In this document: positions 35,085 through 38,167 of the stretch, one piece after another
Layout: the number at the start of each line of letters is the position of its first letter
How positions within the stretch are numbered: position 1 is the first letter of the stretch
NCBI RefSeq assembly: GCF_007829035.1
Contig: NZ_VIVQ01000004.1
Location: 140,214-178,380 of the forward strand
Direction: 5' to 3'
DNA length: 38,167 nt
From: Rudaeicoccus suwonensis
GTDB lineage: Bacteria; Actinomycetota; Actinomycetes; Actinomycetales; Dermatophilaceae
Notes under the pieces: model-generated
What the model saw: only the letters and a program-made list of their open reading frames with translations
The model's database searches: none
What the model was told of the DNA's origin: nothing
Translations under genes and position numbers: made by a program

Positions 35085-37067
35085 TCAGTCCTCGTCGTCG
35101 AGCTTGATCGAGCTGGTCTGCTGGACCTGCATCAGGAACTCGGTGTTGGAGTGCGTCTTCTTCAACCGGTCGAGCAGCAACTCGATGCCCTGCTGGTTGT
35201 CGAGGGCGGCCAGGACCCGGCGCAGCTTCCACATGATCTTCAACTCGTCGCTGCCGAGGAGGATCTCCTCGCGACGGGTGCCGGAGCCGTTGACGTCGAT
35301 TGCCGGGAAGATGCGGCGCTCGGCGAGCTGGCGCGACAGGCGCAGCTCCCAGTTGCCGGTGCCCTTGAACTCCTCGAAGATGACCTCGTCCATCTTGGAA
35401 CCGGAGTCGATGAGCGCGGTCGCGAGGATTGTCAGTGAGCCGCCGTTCTCGATGTTGCGCGCCGCGCCGAAGAACTTCTTCGGCGGGTAGAGCGCAGCCG
35501 AGTCGACACCACCGGACATGATCCGGCCACTGGCCGGGGCGGCCAGGTTGTAGGCACGGCCCAGTCGGGTGATGCCGTCGAGAAGCACGACGACATCCAG
35601 GCCCATCTCGACCAGACGCTTGGCGCGCTCGATCGCCAGCTCGGAGACCTCGGTGTGGTCCGACGCGGGGCGGTCGAAGGTCGAGGCGATCACCTCGCCC
35701 TTGACCGACCGCTGGAAGTCGGTGACTTCCTCGGGACGCTCGTCGACCAGCACCACCATCAGGTGGCACTCGGGGTTGTTGGCGGTGATCGCGTTGGCGA
35801 TCGCCTGCATCACCAAGGTTTTTCCGGACTTCGCCGGCGCCACGATCAGGCCACGCTGGCCCTTGCCGATCGGGGCGACGAGGTCGATGACCCGGTTGGT
35901 GATGTGCTTCGGGTCGTCCTCCAGGCGCAGTCGCTCCTGGGGGTACAGCGGGGTGAGCTTGGAGAACTCCACGCGCTCGCGCGCCTGCTCCGGCTGCATG
36001 CCGTTGACCGTGTCGACGCGGACGAGCGCGTTGAACTTCTGGCGCGTCGGCAACTGCTCGCCCTCACGCAGCGCACGGATCGCGCCGGTGATGGCATCGC
36101 CCTTGCGCATGCCGTTCTTCTTGACCATGTTGAGCGGCACGTAGACGTCGTTGGGGCCGGCGAGGTATCCGCTGGTCCGCACGAAGGCGTAGTTGTCGAG
36201 CACGTCCAGGATGCCGGCCACCGGCACCAGGACGTCGTCCTCGCGCACGGCGACATCGACATCGCCGAAGTCGTCCGCGCCGCGGCCACGGCCACGCTTG
36301 CGGTCCCGGCCACGCTGCCGACGGCGACCACCCTGGCGGCTGTCGTCGTTGTTCCAACGGTCGTTCCCCTGGCCGTCGCGGTCATTGCCGTTGCGGTCAT
36401 TGCCGTTCCGGTCATTGCCGTTCCGGTCATTGCCGTTGCGGTTGCTCTGACGATCGTTGTTGTTCGACCGGTCACTGCCTTGACGGTCATTGCCCTGACG
36501 ATCGTTGCGGTCGTTGCCGTTGCGGTTGTTCTGACGGTCATTGCCGTTGGAACGATCACCGCCGTTGTAACGATCGCTGCCATTGCGATCGTTACGACGC
36601 TGACGAGGCTGACCCTGGTGCGACTCGTCGCCGGACTCGGCCTCGGACCGATCGCTGTCGGACCGGTCGGCGGCGGTGTCGCGACGCTCGTCGCGCGCCG
36701 GAGCGACGACGTGGCCGTCGTCCGACTCCCGCGCCTGTGCGGGAGCGGTCACCTGTTCGGCCTGCTCGGCCGGGGCGACGACAGCTGACCCCGCACGGCG
36801 CGACGCGCGACGCGCCGGGGCGGCAGCAGTCGTGTCTGTCGTGGCCGACTCAGCCTGGGCGGCGGAGGGCGCCGTGCGGCTCGAACCGCTCTCGCCACGC
36901 TCGCGGATAGCCGTGAGCAGGTCGCCCTTGCGCATCTTGGAGGTGCCGCTGATGCCCATCGTCGCTGCGAGCCGCTTGAGCTCGTCCAACTTCATGGTGC
37001 TGAGGCTGCCTCGAGAACCCTGCGAACCCGTTTCCTGGGGCGCTGCGAGTTCAGTGGTTTCCGTCAC
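35085..37067 (-). CDS. rho: Transcription termination factor Rho with long Asn/Asp/Arg-rich insert
   Basis: The 660-residue Rho helicase is much longer than the E. coli protein of 419. Residues 24-60 are the SAP-like Rho_N domain. Residues 61-265 are an inserted disordered region: Ala/Thr-rich, then Ser/Asp-rich, then an Asn-Asp-Arg-Gly repeat tract (158-240), then a basic RG-rich stretch (246-263). The RNA-binding cold-shock-like domain follows (280-350), then the ATPase with Walker A APAKSGKT (410-417) and VDERPEE. High-GC actinobacteria such as Micrococcus luteus are known for such inserts, which add RNA contacts. It starts at GTG with AAGGA 6 bases upstream. A 204-base leader with inverted repeats precedes it. 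Confidence 0.96.
   Translation of the reverse strand: MTETTELAAPQETGSQGSRGSLSTMKLDELKRLAATMGISGTSKMRKGDLLTAIRERGESGSSRTAPSAAQAESATTDTTAAAPARRASRRAGSAVVAPAEQAEQVTAPAQARESDDGHVVAPARDERRDTAADRSDSDRSEAESGDESHQGQPRQRRNDRNGSDRYNGGDRSNGNDRQNNRNGNDRNDRQGNDRQGSDRSNNNDRQSNRNGNDRNGNDRNGNDRNGNDRDGQGNDRWNNDDSRQGGRRRQRGRDRKRGRGRGADDFGDVDVAVREDDVLVPVAGILDVLDNYAFVRTSGYLAGPNDVYVPLNMVKKNGMRKGDAITGAIRALREGEQLPTRQKFNALVRVDTVNGMQPEQARERVEFSKLTPLYPQERLRLEDDPKHITNRVIDLVAPIGKGQRGLIVAPAKSGKTLVMQAIANAITANNPECHLMVVLVDERPEEVTDFQRSVKGEVIASTFDRPASDHTEVSELAIERAKRLVEMGLDVVVLLDGITRLGRAYNLAAPASGRIMSGGVDSAALYPPKKFFGAARNIENGGSLTILATALIDSGSKMDEVIFEEFKGTGNWELRLSRQLAERRIFPAIDVNGSGTRREEILLGSDELKIMWKLRRVLAALDNQQGIELLLDRLKKTHSNTEFLMQVQQTSSIKLDDED
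36381..36440. repeat. Four perfect-length 15-bp tandem repeats inside rho
   Basis: Four units of GTCATTGCCGTTSCG follow each other without gaps and encode, on the reverse strand, the NGNDR pentapeptide tract of the Rho insert. Degenerate relatives extend on both sides. Such a tract is prone to copy-number change in steps of five residues. Confidence 0.85.
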
Positions 37068-37271
37068 GAAGGTTCCTTCCCCCTCGTTGTGCCGACTGAC
37101 TGTCGGTCTTCTTTTGGGGTTGTGCACTACAACTCCGGATCGAGCAAATGATGTGGGATCCGGCCTCATTCACGTGCGCAGAAACTGTCGACGTGACCTG
37201 AGAGTGATGCATCGGACGAGCCGGAACATATGTGTCTCGCGGCTCACCATCTGATCGATGCGGCCTCCAAC
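37068..37271 (-). promoter_or_regulatory. rho leader region with inverted repeats
   Basis: This spacer between thrB and rho carries CCGGATC and GATCCGG arms (37135-37141 and 37157-37163) and, closer to the start, CCGAC-N5-GTCGG (37092-37106). They could form leader hairpins for Rho autoregulation, which is known in other bacteria. I could not place a confident promoter or a thrB terminator here. Confidence 0.4.
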
Positions 37272-38167
37272 CTACACCGTGGATGCGACCGAACGCGAAA
37301 CGACTCGCACACCGGCGTCGGCGACGCCAGGCGTCAGCACGCGCCATTCGTCAGTCAGTTCGGCAATCGGGTCCGCGTGGTCGGTGGTCGACAGCACCAG
37401 AACTGCGGGACCGGCGCCCGAGATCGTGGCCGCGTGACCCTGCTGGCGCAGTCGATCGACCAGTTCCATGCTGCGCTCGTATGCCGGTCGCCGCGCCTCC
37501 TGGTGCAGCCAGTCCCGCGTGGCGGGCAACAGCAGTTCCGGCGAACGGGTGAGCGCCTCCGTCAGCAGTGCAGCACGACCCGCGGTCGATGCCGCAGCCG
37601 ACAGAGGGACGGAGGCACCGAGAGCAGCTCGCGCCTTGTCGGTGGACAGCGTCGCTGCCGGCACGAACAGCACCGGCCGGATCTGCGGGTGCAGCGCCGG
37701 TCGGATGGTCTGCCAGCCACGGCCGTGATCGTCGGCCCACGAGATCGTGCATCCGCCATACACACTCGCCGAGGAATTGTCCGGATGGCCCTCGGCATCG
37801 GCAGCGAGCCGGTTGATCAGCGCCAGGGATTCCGCGTCGTCGATGTCCTCCTGCACCAGCGCCAACGCCATCGCCATACCTGCCACGATCGCCGCGGCCG
37901 ACGAGCCGAGCCCGCGTGAGTGGGGGATCTCGTTGCGGCAGTGCAGTCGCAGGCCCTTTGGCGGGGTGAGATCCAGGGCCGCCCACATGATGCACGCGGA
38001 GCGCCACACGAGATGGCCGTCGTCCACCGGCACCTCCCCTGCGCCGTGTCCTTCAACCGTGATCTGGAGTTCGTCGCCGGTCACGGTGGCCTCGACGTCG
38101 TCATACACACCGAGCGCGAGACCGATGGAGTCGAAGCCGGGCCCCAGGTTCGCACTGCTGGCAGGCA
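37272..38167 (-). CDS. thrB: Homoserine kinase, 5' end outside window
   Basis: The GHMP-family kinase phosphorylates L-homoserine in threonine synthesis. The frame is open through the window end, where it reads SSANLGPGFDSIGLALGVYDD, the family's N-terminal motif, so only about a dozen or so residues are probably missing. The GHMP ATP loop is in PHSRGLGSSAAAIVAG, followed by EGHPDNSSASVYGG and the C-terminal ISGAGPAVLVL. The ATG at 38108 is internal and is not the start. It lies just upstream of rho in the usual actinobacterial order; thrC and homoserine dehydrogenase would be expected beyond the window. Confidence 0.96.
   Translation of the reverse strand, partial: PASSANLGPGFDSIGLALGVYDDVEATVTGDELQITVEGHGAGEVPVDDGHLVWRSACIMWAALDLTPPKGLRLHCRNEIPHSRGLGSSAAAIVAGMAMALALVQEDIDDAESLALINRLAADAEGHPDNSSASVYGGCTISWADDHGRGWQTIRPALHPQIRPVLFVPAATLSTDKARAALGASVPLSAAASTAGRAALLTEALTRSPELLLPATRDWLHQEARRPAYERSMELVDRLRQQGHAATISGAGPAVLVLSTTDHADPIAELTDEWRVLTPGVADAGVRVVSRSVASTV

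Overview
The window is a stretch of high-GC actinobacterial chromosome. Gene order, GC-rich codon use, leaderless promoters and families such as NucS, DUF2550 and a Rho with a long insert point to Actinomycetota, probably Micrococcales (Dermacoccaceae or a relative; this placement is inference). I saw no rRNA, tRNA, CRISPR array, prophage or transposase.

Left edge (1-5769): three condensation/PapA-like acyltransferase paralogues (two forward, the first cut by the window edge; one reverse) and a flavin disulfide-reductase-like protein with a receiver-like N-terminus. Next (5824-15189) comes a block about acyl-CoA and B12 chemistry plus DNA repair: meaB, acetyl-CoA acetyltransferase, methylmalonyl-CoA epimerase, an alpha/beta hydrolase, a small zinc-ribbon protein, a double 3-hydroxyacyl-CoA dehydrogenase with a cysteine-rich insert, nucS, a gamma-glutamyltransferase, a STAS protein and a PduO-type cobalamin adenosyltransferase. 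MeaB, epimerase and adenosyltransferase all serve methylmalonyl-CoA mutase, which is not in the window.

The right half (15211-38167) is the classic actinobacterial thrB-rho-rpmE-prfA-prmC-tsaC-glyA-wecA-atpIBEFHAGDC-DUF2550 order, with one break. atpC and DUF2550 lie 4.9 kb from atpD. The gap holds terC, an 880-residue asparagine synthetase fused to an F420 gamma-glutamyl-ligase-like domain, a DMT-type membrane protein and a 26/23-bp tandem repeat ending in a perfect 15-bp hairpin. A perfect CRP/GlxR-type palindrome lies upstream of the ATP synthase operon.

The most striking signal is not a gene. The 8-mer GTATGNCG (reverse CGNCATAC) occurs about 60 times by my hand tally, roughly equally on both strands, in every reading frame and in spacers. 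About 4 would be expected at 67% GC. It forms inverted pairs, one of which builds the rho-rpmE hairpin, much as DNA uptake sequences do in Neisseria and Haemophilus. I propose it as an undescribed dispersed signal; its function is unknown.
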